Assembly: GCA_030429545.1 (NCBI GenBank) | Contig: JAUIFF010000013.1 | Location: 171,497-235,496 of the forward strand | Source: Polyangia bacterium | GTDB lineage: Bacteria; Myxococcota_A; Polyangia; Nannocystales; Nannocystaceae | Direction of reading: 5' to 3' | Length of the DNA: 64,000 nucleotides | Program-made: the position numbers and the translations under genes | Notes under the pieces: generated by a model | What the model saw: only the letters and a program-made list of their open reading frames with translations | What the model was told of the DNA's origin: nothing | The model's database searches: none | Part shown: piece after piece, positions 9,602 to 18,983 of the stretch | Numbering within the stretch: the stretch's first letter is position 1 | Layout: each line of letters begins with the position of its first letter

Positions 9602-12600
9602 ATGCGATCGGTGCGGGGTTATGAAGTGCGAGAGCTGCTCCACAGGGGGCGGCGGACGTCTGTCTACCGTGGCAGACGGCTTGCAGATGATGCCCCGGTT
9701 GTTGTCAAGACCCACCGTACGGGCTCGGCAGGGCAGCACGAGCAGGAGCGGCTGCAACGCGAGTATGAGCTGCTCAAGCTGTTTTCGCGCGATCAGATTG
9801 TACATACACTCGATTTTGTGCAGGAACAATATGCAGCTGCACTTATTCTTGAGGACTTCGGTGCAATGTCGTTGCGCGAGTATACCGAGGGCAGGGCACT
9901 ACCGGTCGACGAGGTCCTCGACATCGCGATCGCACTTGCCGAGGCCCTCGCCGAGGTCCACCAACTCGGGGTGATTCACAAGGATATCAAGCCCGAGAAC
10001 ATTCTCATTGAAAAACAAGGGGGGCGTTGCGTACTGGCTGATTTTAGTATCGCATCACACCCGGCAAACCACCGGACCTCCGCTCCCCTCGAAACTGTCG
10101 ACGGCACCTTGGCCTACATGTCTCCGGAGCAGACCGGGCGCATGAACTGCCCCCTCGACCATCGCAGCGACTTTTACTCGCTTGGGGTGACGTTGTACGA
10201 GCTGTTGGCAGGGCGGGTGCCGTTTGTCGCTTCAGACCCAATGGAATTGGTGTATTGCCACATAGCTAAGTTACCCCCGGCGCTCACAGGTTTGGCGCCA
10301 AACGTACCCGACATGGTTGCCCGGGTGATCGCTCAGTTGATGGCAAAGACCGCCGGTAAGCGCTACCAGACCGCGCGCGGGCTGGTTGCCGACCTGCGTC
10401 GCTGTCAGGATGCCTGGCGAGCCCACGCGACGATTCCTGAGTTCCCACTTGGCTTGCACGACCTGTCGCCATCGTTTCAGATACCCGAAGGCTTGTACGG
10501 GCGTGACGACGAGGCCCAGGCGATCTTGGAGGCATTTGAACGCGTCCGCGGTGGGCGTTGTGAGCTCGTCGTCGTCACTGGGCCCTCAGGCGCCGGCAAG
10601 TCTGCACTTTTAGATCAGGTTGCCAGGCCAATTGGCCAGATGCAGGGGACGTTTATCCGCGGCAAGTCAGACCCATTTAATCGGGACACGCCATTTGCCG
10701 GCCTACTACAGGCTCTCTCGAGTTTTTTTAGGCACCTTTTTGCCGAGGACGACTCCCAACTCACAACATGGAAACAGCGGATAGAGCAGGCGCTCGACGG
10801 CCGTGGCCAGGTGGTTGTTGAGGTTGTGCCCGAGCTCGAAGTGCTACTCGGGCCACAGCCCGCGGTACCCACGTTGCCACCCCGCGATGCCGCCAACCGG
10901 TTTCAGGCGGTGCTACGCCGCCTGTTGCAGGCGATTTCTCCCCCCGAGCATCCACTTGTACTGGTGTTGGACGATCTACATTGGAGCGACGCCTCAACGC
11001 TCAAGCTCATGGAGAACCTGCTGGTAGACACGGAGTTGAGCCACCAGCTGTGGATTGCCAGCTACAGGGCCGCAGACGTCGATGCAGAAAGCTTGCTGCC
11101 AAACGTGCTGACTGCTGTGCGCGGCGCGATTGCGGTTTCGCAGGTGGACCTAAAGCCGCTCACGCGCTCGGACACTCAAGATTTTGTACATGCAACACTG
11201 TCGCCGACAAGCTGTGATGTGGTTTCACTGGCGAGTTATATCCATCGCAAAACCGGCGGCAACCCGTTCTTTGTACGTGCATTTATACAATCGCTCAATC
11301 TACAGGGACTGTTTACATTTCAACCTGAACAGGGAGGATGGGTTTGGGAGCGCGAGGAGGTGCTACACGCGAGTGTAACGGACGACGTCGGTGAGCTGAT
11401 GAGTCGGCGGATCAGCGACCTCTCACCCACAGGGCAACAGTCGCTGACGGCGGCTGCTTGCTTTGGAGATACTTTCGCTGCCGACGAACTTGCAGCGTTG
11501 CTCGACCTCACAATCGAGCAGGTTCGGGTGAGCCTACTCGAGGCGGTTGCAACTGGTCTGATTCGTCGCCAGGAAAGTGGGGACTATCAGTTTATTCACG
11601 ACCGTATATTGCAGTCTGCCTATGCCCGTAACTCTGAGGATTGGCGCCAGCAGGTCCACCTTAAAATTGGGCAACAGATGTTGGCCACGCTCGAGCGTTC
11701 GGAGGTTGAGGAGCAGATCTTTGTTGTCGTACATCACCTCAACCATGGGGCGGAGTACATTGCGGGTGAGGCTGGCAGGCTTCAATTGGCGCGACTGAAT
11801 TTGACTGCGGGCGTGAGGGCCAAACGGGCGTCCGCCCATGACTCGGCTGTCCAATACCTACGTCAGGGGCTCGACCTACTGCCAGGAGACGCCTGGGAAA
11901 CCTGTCCCTCATTGGCGGCGGACCTGCACCGTGAGGGCATGGAAGCGGAATATCTCAACGGCGACCACCATGCCGCAGTTCGCCTCTACGACCCACTTCA
12001 ACGGCATATTACGACCACCCTCGAGCGCATCGATCTCGCCGGACGCAAGGTCTTGCTCGACACCGATCGCGGGTATCACAAGCAGGCGATTGCGACCGCA
12101 TGTGAGGGGTTGTCATTGCTTGGTGTGCAGGTTCCACAGTCGGGGTCGACTGCGTCGCTGCTGCGGGGCTTTGCCTCGATTGAGCTTCGATTGCTGCGGA
12201 CCACGATCGACAAGATCAAGAGCCTTCCGCAGATGGGTGACGCGCACCGTCGGGCCGCACTTCATCTACTTATGACAATGACGGCTCCTGCGTTTTTTGT
12301 CGATCGCAAACTTGTATCGATTATTCAGATAAAGATTGCCACGCTTACGCTCGAGCATGGACTTGCGGACAACTCTGGCTACGGGTTTGCGGGCTACGGA
12401 ATGATGCTTGCTGGTGGAATGCGCCAGTACCGACGGGCCTACCAATACGGGCAGCTTGCACTTGACCTTGTCCACGGTGGTGGAAACGCAACCGCTGTGC
12501 CAAAGGTTGTGTTTTTAGTGACGAGCTTTATCAAACCGTGGGTCCGGCCATTCGCCGAAGTCAATGCCGATTTGGATGCGGGTTACCATGCGGCTTTGCA

Positions 12601-14719
12601 CAATGGTGACCTCGCCTATGCCGGGTATATTGCCGCCAATCGTGTGTTCTTTTCTGTGCTGGAGGGCTCGAGCCTGGCGTCGACCCTTGAGCTCGTCGGC
12701 GCGTTTAGTGGTCTTGCACAGCGCTCAGCGGTGGCCGAGCTTATCGGCATATTGACCGTTGTGCGGCGTTGTTGTGAGGCTCTGGGCGGGGTAGGTGGGG
12801 ACGCACTCAAGCTCACCGAAGAGGCATTGTTTGCCGGCATTGACCTGGAGAAGGCTCCAAATGTACGGCCCTACGGGCTGCTCTACCGGGCACTGGTGTT
12901 GTTTCATTTGGGTGGTGAGGAACAGCTTGCCACGGTCCAGGACATTGCCTATACACTGATGTCACGGGTCGAAACGACCATCGCGACGCCGGCATTTGTC
13001 GATGCCTACTTTCTTGTGGGCTTGAGCGGGGCGGCCCAACTCACCCGCGTTGGGGCCCAGCGGGCCAAGGTGTTGCGGTCACGGGTGCGACGAAGTCTCC
13101 GGCGGCTACGGGTTTGGAGTCGCAACTGTCCGCAAAACTTCGAGGCGAGAATGTTGCTTGTACAAGGGGAGTGGGCGCGGGCAAACGGCAAGCCCCAACA
13201 GGCCCTTGGGTATTACCAGCACGCGTTACACAGCGCCCAGGTTGCCGGCAACCGGCGGCTCGCGGCGCTGGGTGGCGAGCTCACGGCGCGGCAGTTTTTT
13301 GACCGCGACATGGGTGCGGTGGCGCGCCAACAGCTCGAGCTCGCGGCCCGACTCTTTCGCGGTTGGGGGGCCCCCGGGAAGGCCAAGGCATTGGCAGCAG
13401 ATGTCGGTCGGCAGCAGGACCGTAGCTTTACGAAGGACTCCACAACTTCGCGCTCGAGTCCGAGTGACACGTTTGACCTACAGACAGTCGTTAAGGTTTC
13501 CCAGGCAATCTCCCGCGAGATTCGACTCGATGAGTTGCTACGGCTGTTGGTGCGCTGTGCCATGGAAAATGCGGGGGCACGCAAGGCTGTGCTGCTGCTC
13601 GAGCATGAGGGGGCGTTGCGGGTTGAAGCTGAGGGGCGTGTCGACGCCGAGCAGGTCGAGGTTTTACAGTCGGTACCGCTCAGTCGCGAGGCCGGGGTGT
13701 CGACCTGGATTGTCAATTATGTTGTGCGTACAAGGACCGCGGTTGTGCTCGATGACGCTGCACGGGGCGGAGCATTTACGGGCGACCCGTATGTGGCGAG
13801 GCTGGGTGTGCGCTCGGTGTTGTGTATACCGGTGCTCCTGCACGGAAAACTGCTCGGAGCTTTGTACCTTGAAAATGAGTTGGTGACCGGGGCATTCAGC
13901 CCCGAACGAATTGGCCTGCTCGAACAACTCGCGGCGCAAACGGCTATTTCAATTGCCAACGCACGGCTGTACCACGTGCTCGAGCAAGCCCGGACCGAAG
14001 CCGTTGTTGCCGAACGGATCAAGACGCGATTTTTGCTGTACATGAGTCGAGAATTGCGGACTCCGCTCAACGATATTCTCGCCCAGGCCAATCGCCTGCG
14101 AGCAGTTGTTCACGAGGAGCAGCCAGAGGTCTTGCAGTCCGCGCTCGAGTGGATTCGGGCCTCGTCGAAGCGACTGTTGTGGACGTTGACGAGTATCCTC
14201 GAGCTCTCCAAATTAGAGGCCGACCGCGCGGGGCCAGATGTTTCGCGTTGTGAGGTCTCTGAACTTGTTTATGCAGTGATTACCGAAGTCGAAGATACGG
14301 CTCGGCAGTCGGACACGTCGATCATCGTTGAGTGCACAAGTGGGCTCGGCGATGTGTTGACCAACCGGGCCATGCTTCGCTACAGTCTGCTAACTGTGCT
14401 TGACAACGCCTGCCGGTTTACAAGCAACGGAAACGTGACATTGCGTGTCGAACGCTTGGAAACCGAAGACAGTGCAGATGCATGGGTCCAGTTTCATATC
14501 AGCGATACCGGGCCCGGGATTGCGCCGGCCCTGATGGCCCACCTGTTTGAGGTGAGGGAAACCCAAAGCGACACGGGGTCGACGAAGGTCGGTGGGGTGA
14601 GCCTTGCAGTCAGTCGCCGGTTTTGTCGAATCCTCGGGGGAGAGTTGATTCTCAGCAGCGAGGTCGGTGTTGGTACAAACGTTACGATCCGCTTGCCCGA
14701 CCGCATGGAGGGTGCATAA
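9602..14719 (+). CDS. Ser/Thr kinase-AAA ATPase-GAF-degenerate histidine kinase fusion
   Basis: This 1705-residue paralogue of the preceding gene has the same domain order. Here the Ser/Thr kinase has an intact catalytic loop, HKDIKPEN (H126, D128, K130); the DFG motif reads DFS (147-149). Walker A is GPSGAGKS and Walker B VLVLDDLHWSD. GAF spans about 1308-1454. In the HisKA box the phosphoacceptor His is replaced: SRELRTPLN with Arg1483, encoded by CGA. The HATPase keeps DNACRF and SDTGPGI. The likely result is an active Ser/Thr kinase with a histidine-kinase module that can bind ATP but cannot autophosphorylate at the usual site. The stop TAA is followed directly by the ATG of the ThiF/nitroreductase gene. 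Confidence 0.88.
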   Translation: MRSVRGYEVRELLHRGRRTSVYRGRRLADDAPVVVKTHRTGSAGQHEQERLQREYELLKLFSRDQIVHTLDFVQEQYAAALILEDFGAMSLREYTEGRALPVDEVLDIAIALAEALAEVHQLGVIHKDIKPENILIEKQGGRCVLADFSIASHPANHRTSAPLETVDGTLAYMSPEQTGRMNCPLDHRSDFYSLGVTLYELLAGRVPFVASDPMELVYCHIAKLPPALTGLAPNVPDMVARVIAQLMAKTAGKRYQTARGLVADLRRCQDAWRAHATIPEFPLGLHDLSPSFQIPEGLYGRDDEAQAILEAFERVRGGRCELVVVTGPSGAGKSALLDQVARPIGQMQGTFIRGKSDPFNRDTPFAGLLQALSSFFRHLFAEDDSQLTTWKQRIEQALDGRGQVVVEVVPELEVLLGPQPAVPTLPPRDAANRFQAVLRRLLQAISPPEHPLVLVLDDLHWSDASTLKLMENLLVDTELSHQLWIASYRAADVDAESLLPNVLTAVRGAIAVSQVDLKPLTRSDTQDFVHATLSPTSCDVVSLASYIHRKTGGNPFFVRAFIQSLNLQGLFTFQPEQGGWVWEREEVLHASVTDDVGELMSRRISDLSPTGQQSLTAAACFGDTFAADELAALLDLTIEQVRVSLLEAVATGLIRRQESGDYQFIHDRILQSAYARNSEDWRQQVHLKIGQQMLATLERSEVEEQIFVVVHHLNHGAEYIAGEAGRLQLARLNLTAGVRAKRASAHDSAVQYLRQGLDLLPGDAWETCPSLAADLHREGMEAEYLNGDHHAAVRLYDPLQRHITTTLERIDLAGRKVLLDTDRGYHKQAIATACEGLSLLGVQVPQSGSTASLLRGFASIELRLLRTTIDKIKSLPQMGDAHRRAALHLLMTMTAPAFFVDRKLVSIIQIKIATLTLEHGLADNSGYGFAGYGMMLAGGMRQYRRAYQYGQLALDLVHGGGNATAVPKVVFLVTSFIKPWVRPFAEVNADLDAGYHAALHNGDLAYAGYIAANRVFFSVLEGSSLASTLELVGAFSGLAQRSAVAELIGILTVVRRCCEALGGVGGDALKLTEEALFAGIDLEKAPNVRPYGLLYRALVLFHLGGEEQLATVQDIAYTLMSRVETTIATPAFVDAYFLVGLSGAAQLTRVGAQRAKVLRSRVRRSLRRLRVWSRNCPQNFEARMLLVQGEWARANGKPQQALGYYQHALHSAQVAGNRRLAALGGELTARQFFDRDMGAVARQQLELAARLFRGWGAPGKAKALAADVGRQQDRSFTKDSTTSRSSPSDTFDLQTVVKVSQAISREIRLDELLRLLVRCAMENAGARKAVLLLEHEGALRVEAEGRVDAEQVEVLQSVPLSREAGVSTWIVNYVVRTRTAVVLDDAARGGAFTGDPYVARLGVRSVLCIPVLLHGKLLGALYLENELVTGAFSPERIGLLEQLAAQTAISIANARLYHVLEQARTEAVVAERIKTRFLLYMSRELRTPLNDILAQANRLRAVVHEEQPEVLQSALEWIRASSKRLLWTLTSILELSKLEADRAGPDVSRCEVSELVYAVITEVEDTARQSDTSIIVECTSGLGDVLTNRAMLRYSLLTVLDNACRFTSNGNVTLRVERLETEDSADAWVQFHISDTGPGIAPALMAHLFEVRETQSDTGSTKVGGVSLAVSRRFCRILGGELILSSEVGVGTNVTIRLPDRMEGA

Positions 14720-16966
14720 ATGCCGATCGAGAAACTGCCCGAAAAACGGTGGGATTACCGGGTCGCACTCGACACCCCAGAGGAAGACCAGTGGTTTCCA
14801 TTGATTTTCGACCGCAGCGACGAGGTCCAGCGCGAACATATGGACGCGCTGATGGGCACCGGCCAGGTGATCTACGTTGATGATACAATTGAGTCACAAA
14901 TCGTCGACCTCGTGCATGCGCGTAACCCGAGTTTACGGCTTGAGGGCGAACAGTTAGAGGCAGCAAAATTGGAGGTGTTGGGCGGGCGTCCGCGCAATCG
15001 TTTCGGGCGGTGGGTGTACTTGCCGTGGCGTCGCCGAATGGTGCATCTGTTGCCGGCTGAACCGTTTGCAGAGCTCCGCGCAGATCGCAATCGCAACAAG
15101 ATTACCGCGGCAGAACAGGTCAAACTTGGCCGCCAGACGATTGCCCTCGCCGGTCTGAGTGTTGGGAATGCAGTTGCCACGACACTTGCCCTGGAGGGGC
15201 TGTGTGGCGAGTTGCGGCTGGCCGACTTTGACACCCTCGAGCTCTCGAACATGAACCGCATCCGCTGCGGGGTACACCACCTCGGGCTCAAAAAAGCTGT
15301 GATCTGTGCCCGCCAAATCTTTGAGCAAAATCCCTATGCGAATCTGGTGTTGTTCACCGACGGCGTGACCGCGGAAAATATCGGTGCCTTTCTCGCAGGA
15401 GTCGATATTGCGATCGATGAGTGCGACAGTTTGATGATCAAAGTTTGTCTGCGGGAAGAGGCCAAGAAGCTGCGAATCCCCGTCCTGATGGAAACCAGTG
15501 ATCGCGGTCTTCTCGACATCGAGCGCTATGACCTCGAGCCCGATCGCCCGATTTTGCATGGGCTTTTGGGCCCGTTGACATCTGCGGACATTGCCAAAAT
15601 TCCGCCGGAGGCACGGCTGGGTTTGATCCTGCAAATTGTCGGGGGGACCCAGCTGTCAGCGCGGGCCTTGGCCTCGCTTTTGGAGCTGGGGCATAGCTTG
15701 CGCGGGCTTTCACAACTCGGTTCGGATGTCACCCTCGGAGGTGCCACAACTGCAATTGCGGTTCGTCAAATCGGGTTGGGTGCCCCGATCCGTTCCGGAC
15801 GTACTTACATTGACGTGAGTGGGATTCTCAAACAAATTTCCTCGCCGGAGCCAGACCCCGGGGTCGCGCCACAACGGCAGCAAGAGCGGACTTTTGTCGA
15901 GAAGGTTGTCGAGCAGGCTACGTTGGCGCCGAGCCGCGGCAACCAGCAACCTTGGAAGTTGGTGTATAACGGAAGGTTGCATGTTCATGTAGATCAGGGG
16001 CGGTTGCCAGGCTCAGCCGGTGAGGTCGCCCGCAACGATGCCTTGTTGGCGATTGGCGCGTTGCTGGCGAATGTTGAGGTCACCGCGGCGGCAGCCGGCA
16101 AGCGAGCTGTGTATGAGTTATTTCCCGAGGAGGCTGGCCCGGACTTGGTGACAAGCGTCGGGTTTGAGGCCAGCGACGAAACGCCAGCGGGGGCCGAATT
16201 ACACGCCGAGATTGCACGCCGACGGACCGATCCTCACGCGGGCAACGGCGAAGCTGTGACCCCAGACGAGTTGGACCGATTGTTGGAAGTTGCCAGCGAG
16301 TTGGGCTTGTCGTTGCAAATTTGTCAGGAGCGTTCCTCGATCGAGGAGCTTGCCCAGGTCGTCGCCGAGGCCGATCGGCTGTCGCTGATTTCGCGGTCGT
16401 TTCATCAACGGTTTGTCGAGCAGATTCGCTGGACCGACGAGGAAGTGCTGGCGACATTTGATGGGGTCGACCTCAAGTCGCTCGGGCTTTCGCCGGCGGA
16501 GCAGACGTTCATGCAAATGGTGCGCTCTCCCGACGTATGCCAACTTCTACACGATGTTCAAGGTGGCTCGGTGCTCGGAACCCGTGCCCGGCGGGTCGTG
16601 GCAAGCTCGGCCGCCCTCGGCTGTATTTCCTCGGGGCAGTCGCGCGATGCGATCGTTGCGACGGGTCGCAGTTTTCAGCGATTGTGGCTGGCAGCCACCC
16701 AAATGGGGCTTTCCCTGCACCCATGGGCTTCGGTGACGGAGTTGTTTTATCGGGCCAAGTATATGGCTTACGCCGGCATCGATCCGCGAAATGTCGAGAC
16801 CATCGAGGAACTCCACAGTCGGTTTTTGCATCACTTTTTCGAGGTCGACGCGGAGTTCTTCGCCTGTTTTTTCCGGATCAATCGCATACACGGGACCGCG
16901 GGCACCACCCGTCGCCGGCCGCTGAGTGAAGTTTTGACATTTGTCGACAGTTGCACCCACGCATAG
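14720..16966 (+). CDS. ThiF/E1-like and nitroreductase fusion (Rv1355c/MoeY-like)
   Basis: The 748-residue protein has an E1/ThiF-type adenylation domain (about 130-340): a nucleotide loop ALAGLSVGN, then LADFDTLELSNMNR, matching the Asp and Arg positions used by ThiF/MoeB enzymes. This is joined to a C-terminal nitroreductase-like FMN domain beginning ATLAPSRGNQQPWKLV. The same fusion is known from mycobacterial Rv1355c, annotated MoeY, whose biochemistry is not established to my knowledge. I see no obvious ubiquitin-like partner or molybdopterin gene nearby. The ATG abuts the stop of the giant kinase gene with no gap, so translation is probably coupled and the two products may act together. 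Confidence 0.78.
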   Translation: MPIEKLPEKRWDYRVALDTPEEDQWFPLIFDRSDEVQREHMDALMGTGQVIYVDDTIESQIVDLVHARNPSLRLEGEQLEAAKLEVLGGRPRNRFGRWVYLPWRRRMVHLLPAEPFAELRADRNRNKITAAEQVKLGRQTIALAGLSVGNAVATTLALEGLCGELRLADFDTLELSNMNRIRCGVHHLGLKKAVICARQIFEQNPYANLVLFTDGVTAENIGAFLAGVDIAIDECDSLMIKVCLREEAKKLRIPVLMETSDRGLLDIERYDLEPDRPILHGLLGPLTSADIAKIPPEARLGLILQIVGGTQLSARALASLLELGHSLRGLSQLGSDVTLGGATTAIAVRQIGLGAPIRSGRTYIDVSGILKQISSPEPDPGVAPQRQQERTFVEKVVEQATLAPSRGNQQPWKLVYNGRLHVHVDQGRLPGSAGEVARNDALLAIGALLANVEVTAAAAGKRAVYELFPEEAGPDLVTSVGFEASDETPAGAELHAEIARRRTDPHAGNGEAVTPDELDRLLEVASELGLSLQICQERSSIEELAQVVAEADRLSLISRSFHQRFVEQIRWTDEEVLATFDGVDLKSLGLSPAEQTFMQMVRSPDVCQLLHDVQGGSVLGTRARRVVASSAALGCISSGQSRDAIVATGRSFQRLWLAATQMGLSLHPWASVTELFYRAKYMAYAGIDPRNVETIEELHSRFLHHFFEVDAEFFACFFRINRIHGTAGTTRRRPLSEVLTFVDSCTHA

Positions 16967-17076
16967 GTGAGCATGTGTTTGTTCGGTGGTGTTCTCGCAA
17001 CCACAGGGGCGGTATTTTGATTCACTTGTAAGTACAGCGAATGTAAATGTGGGTGCCAATTTTGTGGCGTGGATGC

Positions 17077-17082
17077 TAGTAT
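17077..17082 (+). promoter_or_regulatory. Candidate -10 box of leaderless promoter
   Basis: TAGTAT ends 7 nt before ATG 17090, so transcription would begin at or beside the start codon. A clear -35 hexamer is not visible. Confidence 0.45.
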
Positions 17083-17089
17083 TGAGGCG

Positions 17090-17893
17090 ATGGAAATTTC
17101 GGGCTATACAACGGGCGAGTTTTCCCACAACGGGGTGACCCGTCCAGTTTTTCGCCGCGGGAAAGGTCCTGCGGTTGTCCTAATTCACGAGGTGCCGGGG
17201 ATTACCCCCGAGGCCATTGCCCTCGCCGATCGCCTGGTCGAGGCAGGGTTTTGCGTAGCCATGCCGAGTTTGTTTGGCACGCCGGGCCGGCCGCTTTCAG
17301 GTGGCTATGCCGCCGCCGAGATGTTTCGTTTATGTGTCAGCAAAGAGGTTTCGCTGTTGGCGGCAAATGCCTCGAGTCCTGTCACTCTGTGGCTCCGGGC
17401 CTTTTGCAACCAACTCCATCAGGAAAATGGTGGTCCCGGTGTCGGTGTGATTGGAATGTGCCTGACAGGTAACTTCGCCCTGTCGACATTGCTCGAGCCG
17501 AGTGTGCTCGCGCCGGTTGTTGCCCAGCCGGCACTGCCCTTGCCGGTGGGGAGTCAACGGGCGGCCGCACTGCACCTAGGCGACGAAGAACTAGTGGCGA
17601 TCAAAAAGCGTATTGCGGACGATGGGCTAAAAATTCTAGGACTGCGGTTTTCCGGGGACAAGAAGTGTCCCGCAAGTCGGTTTGCCACCATGAGAGATGA
17701 GTTTGGCAAGTCGTTTGTCCCGATCGAGATCGACTCATCCCCGGGAAATGCTCACGGGATACCGGCTGTGGCCCACTCGGTCCTCACGCACGACTTTGTC
17801 GGTGAAGATGGCCACCCAACAAAGGATGCACTCGACTCAGTATTGTCGTTTCTTTCGGCCCGACTACGTTCTGTCAATGAGTTGCGTGCATAG
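17090..17893 (+). CDS. Dienelactone hydrolase family protein
   Basis: This is an alpha/beta hydrolase of about 267 residues. Evidence: a VVLIHEVPGI strand-turn with the oxyanion-hole region, the nucleophile elbow GMCLTG with Cys as nucleophile (as in dienelactone hydrolase), and a C-terminal HGIPAVAH region able to supply the catalytic His. The substrate cannot be read from sequence; family members hydrolyse lactones and small esters. I chose ATG 17090 because a TAGTAT box sits 7 nt upstream; GTG 17069 in the same frame is the alternative. It is monocistronic, followed 32 bp later by a strong terminator. Confidence 0.8.
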   Translation: MEISGYTTGEFSHNGVTRPVFRRGKGPAVVLIHEVPGITPEAIALADRLVEAGFCVAMPSLFGTPGRPLSGGYAAAEMFRLCVSKEVSLLAANASSPVTLWLRAFCNQLHQENGGPGVGVIGMCLTGNFALSTLLEPSVLAPVVAQPALPLPVGSQRAAALHLGDEELVAIKKRIADDGLKILGLRFSGDKKCPASRFATMRDEFGKSFVPIEIDSSPGNAHGIPAVAHSVLTHDFVGEDGHPTKDALDSVLSFLSARLRSVNELRA

Positions 17894-17924
17894 GGTGTAA
17901 GTCGCCAAGTGTGGGTCGCTCGCC

Positions 17925-17954
17925 AAAACCCCGGGTTGAGAACCTGGGGTTTTT
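17925..17954 (+). terminator. Intrinsic terminator after the hydrolase gene
   Basis: AAAACCCCGGGTT, a GAG loop, then AACCTGGGG and TTTTT form a 13-bp stem with one G-T wobble and a T-run on the plus strand. Confidence 0.85.
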
Positions 17955-18142
17955 CATGCACGCATGCGGGGCATCGCCAGGTTTTTCTGCGCGTCGCCTC
18001 GCACAGAAGAGTTTGTCGAGGACGCGTTTTGTGAAACGCAGTTGTACTAGTGGTACTTCAAGTTTTGCGAGGCGCCCTCGGCAAAATCGACAAGTGCGGC
18101 GGCGTGTCGAGAAAATCCACGGGCTGCTTGGACGGAGCAAAC
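17955..18142. other. Gene-free segment between two terminators
   Basis: No convincing reading frame. It contains a hairpin at 18063-18086 with TTTTGC-GAGG and CCTC-GGCAAAA arms (one bulge). A small RNA is possible, but no promoter can be assigned. Confidence 0.3.
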
Positions 18143-18170
18143 AAAAACCCCGGGTTGATCAACCCGGGGT
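18143..18170 (-). terminator. Intrinsic terminator of the Roadblock/GTPase operon
   Basis: A perfect 24-bp palindrome (18147-18170, arms ACCCCGGGTTGA) is followed on the minus strand by a run of five T. It lies 25 bp beyond the acetyltransferase stop. Confidence 0.85.
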
Positions 18171-18194
18171 GTTGCCCGTACATGCGTATCGTAG

Positions 18195-18923
18195 CTAATG
18201 GGGTAGGTGGGCCTCGCCGAGGACCAGGCGAGTTTGCGATGTGGCAGCCTGGGCTCCGAGATAGACCTGCATCGGTGTGGGGACGTCGTCGTCCGGATGC
18301 CAGTAGATCGGCTGATGTTGCGAGAGTGCCGCGCGGATTGCGTGGATCATGCGGCGATAGGCGGGGGCGGTATCGCCGAGAGTCGCTGTGTCGATCCACA
18401 GCACCGAGGATCGGTAGCGGGAGTCGGGGTAGACGACTCCGCCTATCGTTTGATCGACCTCAAATCCCAATGGCTTCCAAAAACTGAGGTGGTGGTGGGT
18501 AAACGCCACTCCGTTGAATGCACGAAGTAACGGACAACACGCGAGCGCGATGCAGACTAAGATGGTACTTAGGCCCCGTCCGCGATACTCGTCGACAACC
18601 CAAAGCCCGGTATATTCAGCAATCCCATCGACATATCGTTGTTGCAAGCTACGGTGCAACATGCCGACTTCTGGGATCGCACGTTCGACCGGAAGGGGAT
18701 GGATATTTGATCGTACATGGATCCGCAGGGCCCCAACCGCTACACCGCGATGGTCCTCGGCGACGACATGGTGAATGCCAGAGCCGACAACATCGTCGTC
18801 GCGGACGGTTTTTGCAACCCCTTGGACAGCGAAGTTTTGGTAGCACGCAAGTTGCTGCGCTTGTAGACGGTGGGCGAGTTGCGGGTCGTGACTCGCGTGA
18901 ACCATACGGATTTGAATCGACAT
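18195..18923 (-). CDS. GNAT-family N-acyltransferase
   Basis: The product is about 242 residues. The central region holds the acetyl-CoA pyrophosphate-binding motif in the form YRGRGLSTIL, preceded by the strand GLWVVDE, the classic GNAT motif A. The acceptor is unknown. Start ATG 18923 is preceded by AGGGAG at good spacing; an upstream in-frame start at 18947 lacks this. It is the last gene of the minus-strand operon with three Roadblock proteins and an MglA-like GTPase, 60 bp after the third Roadblock gene and just before a strong terminator. It may therefore modify a component of that system (inference). Confidence 0.72.
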   Translation of the reverse strand: MSIQIRMVHASHDPQLAHRLQAQQLACYQNFAVQGVAKTVRDDDVVGSGIHHVVAEDHRGVAVGALRIHVRSNIHPLPVERAIPEVGMLHRSLQQRYVDGIAEYTGLWVVDEYRGRGLSTILVCIALACCPLLRAFNGVAFTHHHLSFWKPLGFEVDQTIGGVVYPDSRYRSSVLWIDTATLGDTAPAYRRMIHAIRAALSQHQPIYWHPDDDVPTPMQVYLGAQAATSQTRLVLGEAHLPH

Positions 18924-18983
18924 TGCCGCTCTCCCTGAGTCGAGCAAAGCGGCGCGAGGAGGACTCCCCGCGCCAAGAGGGCC

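Noticed and set aside
17925..18170. Mobile element bounded by CCCCGGGTTGA inverted repeats
   Set aside because: Both repeats are explained by intrinsic terminators with T-runs on the proper strand; there is no transposase or target duplication.
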